Positions 48,137 to 63,929 of a stretch of 64,000 nucleotides of DNA are shown in pieces; position 1 is the stretch's first letter, and the number at the start of each line of letters is the position of its first letter. A program made the position numbers and the translations under genes. This DNA comes from Bradysia coprophila (taxonomy: Eukaryota; Arthropoda; Insecta; Diptera; Sciaridae): positions 3,862,741-3,926,740 of the forward strand of contig NW_023503293.1 in NCBI RefSeq assembly GCF_014529535.1. Reading direction: 5' to 3'. The notes under the pieces were generated by a model, which had not been told where the DNA came from, searched no databases, and worked only from the letters and a program-made list of their open reading frames with translations.

Positions 48137-49192
48137 ATGACTACCCAAAATATCCGAAATTATCTAAGTCAATCGGTCAGTGGAGATGACATTCAACTGG
48201 ACATCACAGAATTAGATTTAAATACAACCGAAATTGTCATTTCAAATTTAAACTTTAAGACTAATCGAAGTACTGGCATAAAATTGCTTTCGTTGTCGGC
48301 GTTGTTACTCGGCGGTAGTTTAATATTTCAATCGATAATTTTATACGCTGCGCTGATTGTGTTCCTTTCGATTCGGTTTTATTGCTTCACCTGCCTCGTC
48401 CAGTCAGGTAAAATGAAAATTTAGCATAATTTAAATCGGTGTCTTGCCTTGGATTTATAGGTAAAGTGAAGAGGAATGAATTCTCTTTTATTTGGATGGA
48501 TCTAACTAGATTCGAACGGCCCCCTCTAGATCTAGATCATCCGTTCAGATTAAAGATTTCTTCCTTTGCAGCCCTAATGACACAACCAACCAAATAGCCC
48601 GCTTATTAATTAGCGAATTAGTTAAAATAATTAAATGTTTGCAAAGAGTCGTTGTGCATACCAATAGCGACACGAAATGAAAACCTAAAACGAACCATTA
48701 ATTTTGCAGAAAAACTAACAGTCACGAAAGATTTTGGCGTACAACTATTGACAACTTATACCCTTGGCCGGACACGCAGTTTATTCATTCAGTTTGCACA
48801 TATTCATGATGTCGTTATTCAAGAAGTTATTCAAAATGTAAGCCATTTCGATTCTCTACCGATGAAAGTTTCCTGAATAATTACGAGATACTTTCATTGA
48901 ACGACGAAATGGAGCAATTGACTTTAATTGTTTGACACATAAAGCATTCTCAATGAACGTACTTGCTTCTTTTCAGCTGAAAGTCACGTTCATGCTGGCA
49001 TTTCTAACGAAAGGAAGCTGGTTCGAGAAAAGGCCAATCATTCCCATCGTGAATGTAAGTTTTGTCAACGATTCCATTTCCTGGTGTTTCGAACTAACTG
49101 AGACAAATTCTCAATTTCAGACAATTAACCCGAGGTTGGACGTCTTGAAAATTGTTTACAATATTTTAAGGAAATACGTAGGGAGGTCGTGA
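48137..49192 (+). CDS. PIG-H: GPI-GlcNAc transferase complex subunit PIG-H
   Basis: PIG-H is a subunit of the ER complex that transfers GlcNAc from UDP-GlcNAc to phosphatidylinositol, the first step of GPI-anchor synthesis. Four exons join in phase: 48137-48407, 48710-48837, 48977-49054 and 49121-49192. The product is 182 aa, against about 188 in human. Two hydrophobic stretches near residues 52-85 (LLSLSALLLGGSLIF, then SIILYAALIVFLSI) form the membrane hairpin. The cytosolic PIG-H domain follows: EKLTVTKDFGVQLLTTYTLG, FIQFAHIHDVVIQEVI, FEKRPIIPIVN and NPRLDVLKIVYNIL. Without splicing the first exon runs into intron and stops soon after, so the four-exon model is needed. Confidence 0.92.
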
Positions 49193-49799
49193 TAATAAAA
49201 TTTGTTTCTCTTTCCGTTTATATCGTTCTGTCCTTTTGTTTTAACAAAATTGAATAGAATTAAGAAATCAAGGCAATTCTCAGTTTTTGGGTATTGCTGA
49301 CAGTATTCGATTATACTTAGACTGAGACAGTAATCGCTCATGGGTATGCTATAAATCTTGTGGCCTATTTGACTTCGTGAGTTCTTAAATTTGATCTGGT
49401 GTACTACTTCTCCTGTTTAAAGTCGTTGGTTCGAAATCTTCATTTGTTTTAACATACATTTTGGACGAAACTGACCAACTATATTGCCACCTAGGATATA
49501 CTAGGAGTGAAACTGGTATAAGTCGAATATTGGTTTTCTCAAACCAATGATTTACCAGTAAGCTGTGCGAAAGCTCTACACTCAACTTAACTTAACTTGA
49601 AACAATTTGTAAACAAATCTGACAATCGTTTCAAATCTCTCTGCGGTGAGAGGCAGGCGAACTAACCATTAAGCTACCGCTTATTTAAAACCGCTTAAAA
49701 GAGGAAATGTGACGCACAAAAGTTATATCCTCAAAGGTGTTGCAAATTGCCTTTATTTTTTACGTTTCTCTATGTGATTGAAAACAGCTCCGGTTTCTA
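49193..49799. other. Intergenic stretch with a tRNA-like SINE head
   Basis: Between PIG-H and the cysteine-rich gene there is no coding exon. A tRNA-like sequence lies at 49610-49682 on the minus strand and its possible body extends to about 49390. AATAAA at 49195-49200 may be the PIG-H polyadenylation signal. Confidence 0.5.
49610..49682 (-). repeat. tRNA-derived SINE head (tRNA-Glu-like)
   Basis: On the minus strand the sequence reads AGCGGTAGCTTAATGGTTAG, then GCCTCTCACCGC. It contains a perfect A-box (TAGCTTAATGG) and a Glu-like CTCTCAC anticodon loop. The B-box region (GATTTGAAACG) is only a partial match and the anticodon stem pairs poorly. A functional tRNA is therefore unlikely and a SINE or tRNA pseudogene fits better. 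Confidence 0.45.
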
Positions 49800-50366
49800 C
49801 TAACCAACAATAAAGCCCACAGTTCTTTGCGGCAGGCAGCACGCTTTCTTCGTATCAAAACCGCTACACTTTGTTTCAGCTAAAAATGTCGTACCAGATG
49901 GACAGCTACTTCCACAACCACCAAAATCACAACTGTACGCACCGCTCTTACAGCAATAAGACTTTATGTCAAAACCGCTGCACTCCTTACCCGATTTGGC
50001 TAACGTAATCGTTCCGCTGGGACAACTATATCCACAGCCACTCCATTCACACGTGGCCGGTTGGTTTATGCAACACATTGATCTTGTGTCGAAGCCGCCA
50101 CATCCTTCGTTAGTCACGGCTAAAGTTTTCACACCACTTGGACATTCTTGGCCACATCCCGTAACCTGACAATGAACTGGGTGATCAAAGCAGCATTTTG
50201 ATTTCTCGTCAAGGCCACCACAGCCGTCTCTAGTTCGAATTAATGTCTTAACTCCGCTGGGACATGATTTTCCACATCCCGTCCATTGACACACCGCTTC
50301 TGCTGGCGACAGATTCGAAACGACGAGTAGAGATAGAAGCCCAGAAAACAAATATGTGATTTGCAT
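49800..50366 (-). CDS. Secreted protein with four six-cysteine repeats, function unknown
   Basis: A single exon encodes 188 aa. Residues 1-24 are a signal peptide ending AEA. Four repeats follow at about 26-59, 66-99, 106-139 and 146-177, with a 40-residue period for the first three. Each has the form C-x4-C-G-x2-CPSG-x(11-14)-C-[SG]-G-[FL]-D-x5-CC, giving six cysteines and probably three disulphides. Repeats 1 and 2 are most alike. The short tail (QRTVGFIVG) is uncharged apart from one Arg. I do not recognise the family. The CPSG spacing and closing CC recall small cysteine-rich modules seen in some chitinase-associated and microbial secreted proteins, but that link is a guess. Roles in peritrophic matrix, immunity or secretion are equally possible. 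Confidence 0.85.
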   Translation of the reverse strand: MQITYLFSGLLSLLVVSNLSPAEAVCQWTGCGKSCPSGVKTLIRTRDGCGGLDEKSKCCFDHPVHCQVTGCGQECPSGVKTLAVTNEGCGGFDTRSMCCINQPATCEWSGCGYSCPSGTITLAKSGKECSGFDIKSYCCKSGAYSCDFGGCGSSCPSGTTFLAETKCSGFDTKKACCLPQRTVGFIVG

Positions 50367-52960
50367 TATGGCGAGGTGATGAGGAACTGGAATTGTAATA
50401 TCATATATGAGACATACTGACAGCGGTTTTTCTCTCTCAATTTTTTCACGTTTTTGCTACAAAAAAATTCAAGAAATTTTTGAGAGAACCATAAAGATTC
50501 GCGAAAACATTTTCTCAAATATAGGCCCTGCCATTAGCAAAATGAATTTCGTTACTATGTACAGAGTGTATATGACGAGATATATGGTGTATATCTTCAA
50601 GGAGCAATCACATTACAAATACAACGTTTAGTGCACCTCTTAAGCACAAAAGGTTAATGGGTCGAAAACACAAAGTTATTATCATACTCCTTGCTATCGA
50701 TGAACATACATGTACCGATCAAGGTTTAAAGAAAAACGAAAAATATCTTACCAGTCAAGGCTTAGTATGTTGTTTAAGAATGATGTTGACTCGTCGACAA
50801 ACTGGTTCTTACTGCTCGTTTGTAAATGATTTTCGATTCTTTCATAATGAACGATCATTTAATATTCTAATCTTCGGCAAACAAAACCACTATCAGTTCG
50901 ACAGACAGCAAAATAGTTATTTATGTCACCTAGTGAAAAATGTAGATTTTGACTCGGGTAGGTCGAATGTAATAAGCAGACCATGTTTCGAAAGAGCCCC
51001 CGGAAGTAAAGTTTTGCTTTTTGCCACCCTTCGACAGAGGAGAAAATAGAAATTTTCTGACCCGACTGTCACTTTTGATTTTGGAAAATTATGTAAAAAA
51101 ATTGAGGTTTTTGTTTCGCACATGTCCTAGTAAAACTGTTCCGGAATTATGTTATATATAACAATGTTCACCTTTAAAAGAAAATATGAATTTCCAACTC
51201 GAACAATTCCCAATTTCGCTCTTGTTTGAATTTCCTATTTTCTTACCTCGGTAAGTAAGTAACTGTTCATCTTTGAAACAATTTCAAAAACAAACTTAGA
51301 AGTGAATCACTGTCGTCAATATTATGTTTTCGATTGGTCTGTTGTTTAGTGGAATACAATGCTAAGCGACGGAAAAATTTATTAAGCGACAATTTATCAC
51401 ACAACATTATTATGTGAAGGTTACGGTTAACAGCTAGCATAGCATACTCTAATAGAGTATCTATTACTCTATCTACACGTATTTGATTTATGTGAATAAA
51501 TTTAAATAAAAAAAATAAAAAAACGTGACCACCTTCGTTGTGGTTGTATTACCAGCTGATAAGTAAACATAAATTTGGTTGACACTAACTGTAATATTAA
51601 AATGAAATTAAAATAACCCAACCCATAGGAAACCTCGGTCGGCCTGTAGAGGCGCCACATTTTCTTCAGTACGGCATTCTTTGCGCTCTATTTTCACGTG
51701 AAATAACTTCACTCTGTTACGTTTAGCTTTGCAGGGGATAAAAAATTTAGAAGTCCAGTTTTCGTGTGAAGTTTGTTGATCCAGCCGAGGTCAACAATCA
51801 CAAAAAAAAAGACTTTTCATCCCGAGTTTTGTAATAACTACATGCTTTTGAAACTAAAACCGATTTTCTTGTTTTCCCTAGGTGCGTTTTCGCTCTAAGG
51901 AAAACAAAAGTATGTAACAAAACCTAAACAAAACGAAAAATTTCATTTATTAAACGCCTAGCTGAATTCAACATCATGCCCGCACGTTAGTAAGCGTGAA
52001 CTTAGGCATTTGGAATCCATACGAGGTCAACGAGGTATCACACGTTAAAATTCACGCCGTAAGTGTGCCTAAAATTTGAATTTTAAGTGAACGATTCGAT
52101 GAAAAAGTGAACCAAAAAATACATTTCAACGCTTCATTGTATGAAAATGACGCTACGTTAGAAAGACCTCCGCACTTTCCATTTTGAATTTCGACCGCAC
52201 TTACGGCGTCAATAGGCTACGATTTGTCTAAGATATTGAATTTCAAAATTTCGGCTTTTCAAACAACTGAAATCGCCTACGTTAGTTAGTTTTTGTGGAA
52301 AAGTGGATCCAGTGTTGATTGTTAAGAAAATGGTTAAAAAATGTGCTGAAAGAATTTAAACGGAAGAAAACCAAATCATTTGCTACTTGTGACGCAAATT
52401 TCTTTTTGTAAAATTTTCTTTCGCAAATTTTTTGGGTCAATTTTTTCTTGATAAAAGTTTTGCGTACGGCGCACAATGTGTCTCCTTCAGCGATATCAGT
52501 TATCTTTAAAGTAAGGTAAAGGACTTGCGTCACATTTACCCTTTAAGGGTTTTTTGACTGATCGTCATTAGGGAACGATTAGAACATGATCGTAATAATA
52601 TAAAACCTACCAATGTACTAGAGCATGTTCCCTACATGACACATTTTTTTACGTATAGCTCAACAACAACAACAACAACAACAGAACAACAACAACATCG
52701 TGTGATTGTGTTTTAGTTACGTACATTTTTCGGGTCGAATATTTATTAAAACCATATGTTTATGACGCTATTGGCTCGCCCATAGAACGTATTTGTCATC
52801 ATCGAAAATATATACACACGTCGGACTAAACTGTACGACCAATTTTCAATGTCAAATAATATTACTGTCCGAAAAATCCTGTAAAGTGTAGTTCGAAGGG
52901 CCGTAATAATGTAATGTGACCACCAAGTGATTCATTCGGTTGCAAATTTTTATCTACAAA
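50367..52960. other. AT-rich intergenic region upstream of TMEM245
   Basis: No conserved exon is seen. A 130-codon frame at 50657-51049 lacks coding character. A (CAA)n microsatellite lies at about 52661-52697. Sequence just upstream of 52961 should be the TMEM245 leader. Confidence 0.55.
52661..52697. repeat. (CAA)n microsatellite
   Basis: Runs of CAACAACAACAACAACAAC, interrupted once by AGAA. It lies about 265 bp upstream of the TMEM245 start. Confidence 0.9.
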
Positions 52961-57265
<4,305 letters not shown>

Positions 57266-57400
57266 AAACCAAATGTCTCTGCATTTCTACTTTTTTAAGT
57301 TTTAATATTTAAGCTTCTACGCCTTATTCCAATTGTATTTACGCCTTTCCTTCACGGTCGTTTATAATATACTTGACCTAAACTAATAAATAGTAGATTA

Positions 57401-57666
57401 CGTTGGATGCTGCGAAAGTAATTCATTACACAAGGACATAATTTTGTGATACAATCGAACTCACGAGTGTGTTTTTGAGGAACAAGCGTCGTAAAAGTGA
57501 ATTTTGACAAGTGTATAGTTTGTATATCCGAGCCGAAGGCGAGGTATACAACTACACATGTCGAAATTAACTGTTACAAAGCACGTTCATCAAAAATACA
57601 CGAGTGAGTTTGCGAGTCTCACAAAATTGTGTCCGGGTGTAATGAATTACGTCGCAGCATCCTACG
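57401..57666. mobile_element. 266-bp palindromic element with TA flanks
   Basis: The ends CGTTGGATGCTGCGAAAGTA and, inverted, CGTAGGATGCTGCGACGTAA pair and continue over ATTCATTACA, GGACATAATTTTGTGA or its equivalent, and ACTCAC-ACTCGTG-type motifs. TA lies outside each end (57399-57400 and 57667-57668). It is non-coding. Confidence 0.7.
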
Positions 57667-58063
57667 TATTCTGGTTTATTGTCGGCTCATGCGAAAATTG
57701 ACTATTACACGGCTGTTCTGCAAAAATTCTACACAAATTCAGTATCTCAGTAAACAAAAACTAACAAACAAAACAAAATAAATCTGTTCTTGCGATAAAA
57801 CGTTTACAAACGAATCCAGTGTATGTGCGACAATTCTGTGTGCTTCTAAATTCTTCTAAAAGTTGGTTGTAACCAGATTGCTTGCGTAACAATTTTGTCT
57901 CAAATAATGTGTTCATCAGTCAATATTTTTACCAAAAAAATGTTATTTTAGCGCATTTTTTCTGCTCGATTCATACAAAAGAGTTAAAGTGAAAACAAGG
58001 CAAAGTACTCGAAAGAACTGTCAACGTGAAATAAACCCTAAATATCACTAGTGTAATGGAGAG

Positions 58064-58867
58064 GGATTCTTTTGAAAAACAGAATCTTGAAATCGTACGC
58101 ATTTTCCATTGGACTTTTTTATATGTGCCTAGATTGGTATTGGTCCCTAGAACCTAAAACCACTTTCAAAAAAATTCTTCGAAGCTTGTGTGGCTGGTGG
58201 GAGGTGATCGAAAACTGAAAACATGGACTTTTCTTACAGAAATTTCTCCAGGTACACGAGCCGTACAGGGTCGTGTGGGGTGTCATTAGAAAGGTGCATG
58301 TACTTGCATGTACTTTCAGAAGAAGTAGAGCTTACGGAAGTTTGGTAGCAAAGCATCTCCGATGCAATATAAGCACTTAAACATTTCAACTTCACATAAT
58401 TCATCGTAGATGCTACCAAACTTCCGTAAGCTCTACTTCTTCTGAAAGTACATGCAGTTACCTTTCATATGACACCCCACACGACCATGAACGTTTCGTG
58501 TAACTCGAGAAATTTCTGTAAGAAAAGTGTGAATTTTCAGTCTTTTTTCGGTTGAAAACTTCAACTGCACATGTCTCAGTGTGGATGAATTTTTAACTCA
58601 ATAAGACCCTATTTGCCCCGGAAATACATGCAATTACCTTTCTAATGACACCCCACACGACCCTGTACGGCTCGTGTAACTGGAGAAATTTTTGTAAGAA
58701 AAGTGCATGTTTTCGGTTTTTGATCACCGCACACTAGCCACACAAGCTTCGAAGAATTTTTTTGAAAGTGGTTTTGACTTCTGGTGTCGAATACCTTATT
58801 GGTCATATATAAAAAAGTCCAATGGAAAATGCGTCTGATTTCAAGATTCTGTTTTTCAAAAGAATCC
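58064..58867. mobile_element. 804-bp long relative of the GGATTCTT MITE with internal palindromes
   Basis: The termini GGATTCTTTTGAAAAACAGA and inverse match those of the 224-bp element at 14899-15122. Inside, a block containing ATGACACCCCACACGACC occurs three times (about 58270 inverted, 58470 and 58645). An inner hairpin at 58307-58453 pairs ATGTACTTTCAGAAGAAGTA with its exact inverse. No transposase is encoded. Confidence 0.75.
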
Positions 58868-60043
58868 CTCGGATCATTTTCGCAGGTGGTAAACAGCTGT
58901 GTAATAGTCAAATTTCGCATGGGGCAGGCAATAAAATCTATATTCGAATCTTAAACCAATCTTCACAAAAGAAATGTCGTCCAGTTTGTTGTGATATTTG
59001 CAAGGGCATTTTATTGTCGATAAGAAGTAAAGAAATCTGAATCTGAATCATAAATAAAATCGCAGATCTGAAACCATTTGACTGATTCATAAACTCCATT
59101 TACAATCAAATTCACAAACTCATAATTCTGTCACAAAAGCTGGATTCATCATAAATTCGTTGTTACCATTCAGATAAGATAGATTGCTCAACATTCTGAA
59201 TTATTCGGGAAGCAAAAATAATAATTTTTACAATTCAAACTGACGGCGTTTGCGCCACAGGAAGCCAATGTTCAAATTCATGTTTTTGCTAAAGATTACA
59301 ATTTTAAGAAAATGGATCTTCCACCGCATTTACACGGTTTAGTATTTCATTCCAAGGAAAAGAAAATTCTTCAGATTTTTGTGAACATTCACCGTTCAAC
59401 ATGAAAGCCTTGCATTTTGTTCATTTGTTTTGATTTTTTGATATTTCTGTTGTTTTTATACTTAAAATTTTTATTTTTATTTTTAACTTTTGTTATTGCA
59501 ATGTGTTTTTTTTTACGAAAATGTAAATAGATTGACGATAAATGTTCTGAGTAAAAATTGAAGTAAAATTTTTGATCGATTTCTAATTTTTGAACGAAGA
59601 AAATTTTACTCAGAATAGTTTTGGGTCATTTAGACGAGAGTTTTTCTTGTTTTGTGCTTTTAGATTTTCAAACGTTTCCCGATTTTTTAGTTTTCTAAAT
59701 AAACGAATTTTCAAACATACCATTTTTGATCGGATTTCAGTAGCGTCCGTATCATATACGTTTCAACAAAAAAGTAAAAGAAAAACAAAGTTTTTATTTG
59801 TCAAACATTTGTATTGTGCTTTAATAGTTATAAATAAATCGACATAGAAAATGAAAATCAATACAAAACGATAACACTAATTTTAAAAATTGTAAAACAC
59901 TTTTTGTTTATAACCAAATACGATTATAAATTGTTATTAACCTACCTCTTTTATTCATTACTTTTTATTGAAAATAAAAATTTATATTTTTGTGCTTGAT
60001 TTATCGATGTATTTTGCATTTCATATGGTTTATGTTGGCCATT

Positions 60044-63000
60044 CTACCATGGAAATTCTGGATGTTGGGTCATTCTGTAAAATGTTTTGATGTTTTGATG
60101 TATTTAAATAAAAAAAATTTCGTAGCAAGCAAGCAGCCTGTTAAACTTCCAATATAAGTACTGATTCACATACTTGTTGTGTAGAATGAGTTTCAGCTTC
60201 GTGAAATTCATTCTTAAAAATTCTCTAAATTATAAAATATAGACCTTGCATAACCCATTAAGAACATTTTCGTCAATTCAATTAAATTAGCGCAAATATG
60301 CCAATCAGTATCTTCATTGGAAGCCTATCTCTGTAGAAAATTTAATTTATTTCTCTTTCTGGTGTAAGGTATAGTGGTGTAGATAGAGTAGTGTAACGTT
60401 TCTTAGCAATTCATTGGTATAGGGCGGATCGGTTTAGAATCTCAATGTACATGAAATTCGTTGATAAAAGATGAATTTCACGTTAACTTTGAATTTTATT
60501 TTGGCACTTTTATTGATTCCATACAAAGTACGGCTCATTCAAGACAACTTTCCAATATACACATAGCTCCATCTTGGTCAATAACTAAGTGCAAAAGAGA
60601 TGCACGACTTTGTGAGAGAATTTCGTTGGTTTATTCTCTCAAAATCTTGCATCTCTTTTGCGCTAAGTGTTCTATGAATTGTAGGGCAGATATAGTTAGA
60701 TTCAGAAAAGCAGAGCAACACAACAGCGCGCATCGGAAGAGCAATGCATCAATAGTAAAGGTTTGATACTGGTCAGAGTCATGCCTTCCAAAATTTACTC
60801 ACTCGTCTTGTCAAAGGCTTGGCCAAACTAAGTTCGAAGGTGGCATGAATTTTAGTCAGAGTCAAAGTTAGTTGCTTAGCTTAATAGTATGAATCATATA
60901 GTATGGACTAAAACTGTCATCACACAGGTCGAACCTGAGGTTGACCTGCTCATAGATTTATCATTTAATACCAACAGATACAATATCAAGCCTATAATTC
61001 GGTGTACAAATTATGCCACATTTCGAAGACTATAATCGAGTCTTTAACAATGCAATTGACAAAATTGTCAATCAACAAATCCCGCCAGAAATATTGGTTA
61101 ACTTTCTTGAACGACAAGTGTATCGGCGTATTAAATATGTACCTTCTTTTGTTTTACGTATCGCCAAAGTCTATTAATTGAAACGAAATCTTGTACATCT
61201 ATAGTTTTACTAAATATTTTTCTATGTAAGAAAACGCTATCCTGCGCTCATCGTTTATGTTTTTCGTTGCTATCGATGACAGATATCTAGTAGTTTCTAA
61301 ACGATTGTTGCTCTGTTTAGCAATGAGAGGATCGTAAAACCAAAAATTTCAAACACAAAATTCGCTACCGATTTACTCTACGCCCTCTACACTAATGTTT
61401 TTATATATGATGAAGCACAGTTATGGAACTATTAGAAGGGTTAAACACATTTATCATTTGATACAAATTGAGTTTGAATTGAGTACATTCAATGTACAGA
61501 TGCTGTAAGCTAAAAGAACTTAAGAAGCAATCTCAGTTGACGATCAGAGTAACATCTACGTTTAGGTCTTGTTACGTAACAAGCTCATACAAAACCAACA
61601 CGTCTTATGATTCCGTATTGACACAATTTTCCAGTTGTAGAAAATGTCTCAAAACTTTTACGAGTGTGTAAAACATGCATTGGACGATATGCAAACAAAA
61701 CGTAGTCTAGCGTTGGATCTTAGTTGCAAAAGTAATAGGATTCGTGGAAAAACATCCAGAGATTATTGTGCTTCTTACGAAGCAATTGCAATGTCGTTTT
61801 ATGTGTGTCCCGGGTAAGTAATCATCACCATCACTGTGTATCATCTTCGAATTTTTGGTCAGATTGTTCTCCTTTTCACAATTAATTTTTGCTCAAAAAC
61901 AGACGAAATTCAAGCATTGTCTTCATTTCATGGGAGTTTCTTCCAAAGTAACGTGCGAAAAATTCGATAAAATTGAAAGAAAAATCATTAAAGTCAGACA
62001 CGTTGCGGTGGAATGAGACCGAGATCCCAATTTGTGTTTACTTTGGTGTGTTTTTTTTTAACCCATCACTTGAAACATAATGTTCAATTATTGCAGCTCG
62101 TCGATTTTTTCTTTTATTTCTGTTCAAAGATTGAAATGAACGAAAATTTTATTTTGTAGGGAAGACTACAACAACAATCTTTTATCTTGGTTAAATTTGG
62201 ATATGTTGTGCTTTTTCCAAACACAATATGGAATTTGAATATCGTCAATAAATGTCGTAAAATGTTTCGTTAAAATAACTGTGCCAAAACTTCTTGTAGA
62301 ATATTTTTTGGAGAAAATAAATTTTTGTTTTTTAAAATCTGTGAATCTTAATGGATAATGTCGCATGCCGTATTTAGCTATCTGTAGTCAGTATTGAAAA
62401 TTCTAAAAGTCAATCCTTACCCCTGGAAAAATCCAAAATCGCACACCCGTATCCCCTTATCCAATCCTTTGAGAATCGTCATATCCTCCTGTGACAGCGT
62501 AAAATCGAAAATATCCAAATTTTGACGGAGTCTGGTTGGATTTGTACTTTTAGGGATCGCCGCCACTCCTCTTTCCAGAATCCATTTTAGTAAAATTTGC
62601 GCCGGAGTTTTACCGAGACGATTTGCAATGCCGATTACATCGCTATTCTCTAGCAGATTGGGAATGGCGCGTCTGGAAAATAAGTGTTTTTGGATTCAAT
62701 TTTTTACATTTAAGACAAAGCACATTGGCTGTTTACTTATAGCATCTTCGCATCGTATTTAAAAAAAAAAAAAAAAAACAAAATATGTAAATTGAGGCTA
62801 GGTATTGGTCACACTCAGGTCATGGAAAAAAATTACTGAATTACTCGACAATAGTTAGAAGGTGATACTTCTAGAAATCGGTGTCTACGAGAAAATATTT
62901 CCTTGAGTTTTCATAATTTTCTTGGATTTTCTTGAAAATCTTTTTCGACAAATTCGAGAAAAGTTTGAGAAAACCAAGAAAAAAAGGTGTCAGTGACCTC

Positions 63001-63929
63001 AAATCTATAAACAGAAATTTGAGCTATCAGGATGAACTGTACAACGGAATGCAACTGAAACCGACTTCAAGTCGGTGGCATGACTATTGTTGAGCTTCAT
63101 CTATGGTGATTGAGTTATTTACCCATGACATGAATTTGACCTGTTCTGAGCCTTGGTGGAAATTGTTTGCTGTAAAGTTGATATTCGTCAACTTTTTGGG
63201 AAAAAAACATTTTCATAAAATTTAATTGAAAAAATGTTTTAGCAAAACGTACGCCCTGTCGAATGGTGCTACTTGCAATGTTTTTTTTTATAATTTAAAT
63301 TTTTGTTAAAACTGTGGTACTAAATGAATGTTTATCAGAAATGTTGTAATTCATTTTTTAATGTTTGAAATAAAATGCTCTCTCTATTTTACGAAAAATG
63401 TGTTCATCATTTTGCTACAAAATACTTACTCATATCCGGCCATCTTATTCAGATCTTCAATGCCCTTCGAACCAAGTGGAGCGTAAGCGGTAACAACGAT
63501 ATTATTTTCCTTGCAAAAATTGATTAAATCGTGTTGTTGCAAATAAACGTGAACTTCAACTTGATTATTTGCTGGCTTTATCGTTGAATTGTCGATCAAA
63601 CGTTGAATTTGTTTTTTATTGAAATTGGACACACCAATGCTCTTGGTTAATCCGGCCTTGACCATTTCTTCCATTTTCTATATAAACAAAATTGAAGCAA
63701 AATTCACCATGACTGATATCGTTAAATGGCTGAATTATTGTTACCTTCCACGTTTCAACATGATTCGTATCCAAATCGAGTACAATATCACCATTGGCGT
63801 GACGCTGAAAATCACCATCAGTTTCTGGCACTCCGAACGGAGTGTGTATTAAGTACATATCAACATACGACAACTGTAAATCATCCAGAGATTGCCGCAA
63901 ACATTTTTCTACACAACTGGCTCGGTTAC
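60044..63929 (-). CDS. Aldo-keto reductase, N-terminus beyond the right edge
   Basis: Aldo-keto reductases reduce aldehydes and ketones with NADPH in a (beta/alpha)8 barrel. Four exons are visible: 63929-63745, 63677-63430, 62672-62421 and 60074-60044. They give 238 residues; about 75-85 N-terminal residues, including the catalytic Asp, Tyr and Lys region, lie outside. The catalytic His context is present (YVDMYLIHTPFG). The family signature spans KAGLTKSIGVSNFNKKQI. The cofactor-binding signature AAIPKSTNPTRLRQNLDIF is intact. The last exon is a 31-nt micro-exon giving QGMTQHPEFPW after a 2.35-kb intron; its acceptor (TTTTACAG) and phase fit and the ending matches insect AKR tails. Two small frames inside that intron on the plus strand are unexplained. 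Further introns are 67 and 757 nt. The substrate cannot be deduced. Confidence 0.9.
60586..60668. repeat. Small hairpin in the aldo-keto reductase intron
   Basis: CTAAGTGCAAAAGAGATGCA and TGTGAGAGAA pair with TTCTCTCAAA and TGCATCTCTTTTGCGCTAAG-type sequence on the right. The loop is about 12 bp. Confidence 0.6.
62759..62779. repeat. A-homopolymer run
   Basis: An uninterrupted A run of about 19 bases in the second visible aldo-keto reductase intron. It could be a retroposon tail, but no body was recognised. Confidence 0.6.

Larger units (their letters stand above)
57266..60043. other. Intergenic region between TMEM245 and the aldo-keto reductase
   Basis: The two genes converge here. It holds a TA-flanked palindrome (57401-57666) and an 804-bp inverted-repeat element (58064-58867). 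The segment 59400-60040 is AT-rich with no coding exon. Confidence 0.6.

Noticed and set aside
49610-49682. Functional tRNA-Glu gene on the minus strand
   Set aside because: The anticodon stem has several mismatches and the B-box is weak.
50657-51049. 130-codon plus-strand frame
   Set aside because: No signal peptide, domain, splice context or conserved motif; it could be a decayed repeat, but I cannot support a gene.
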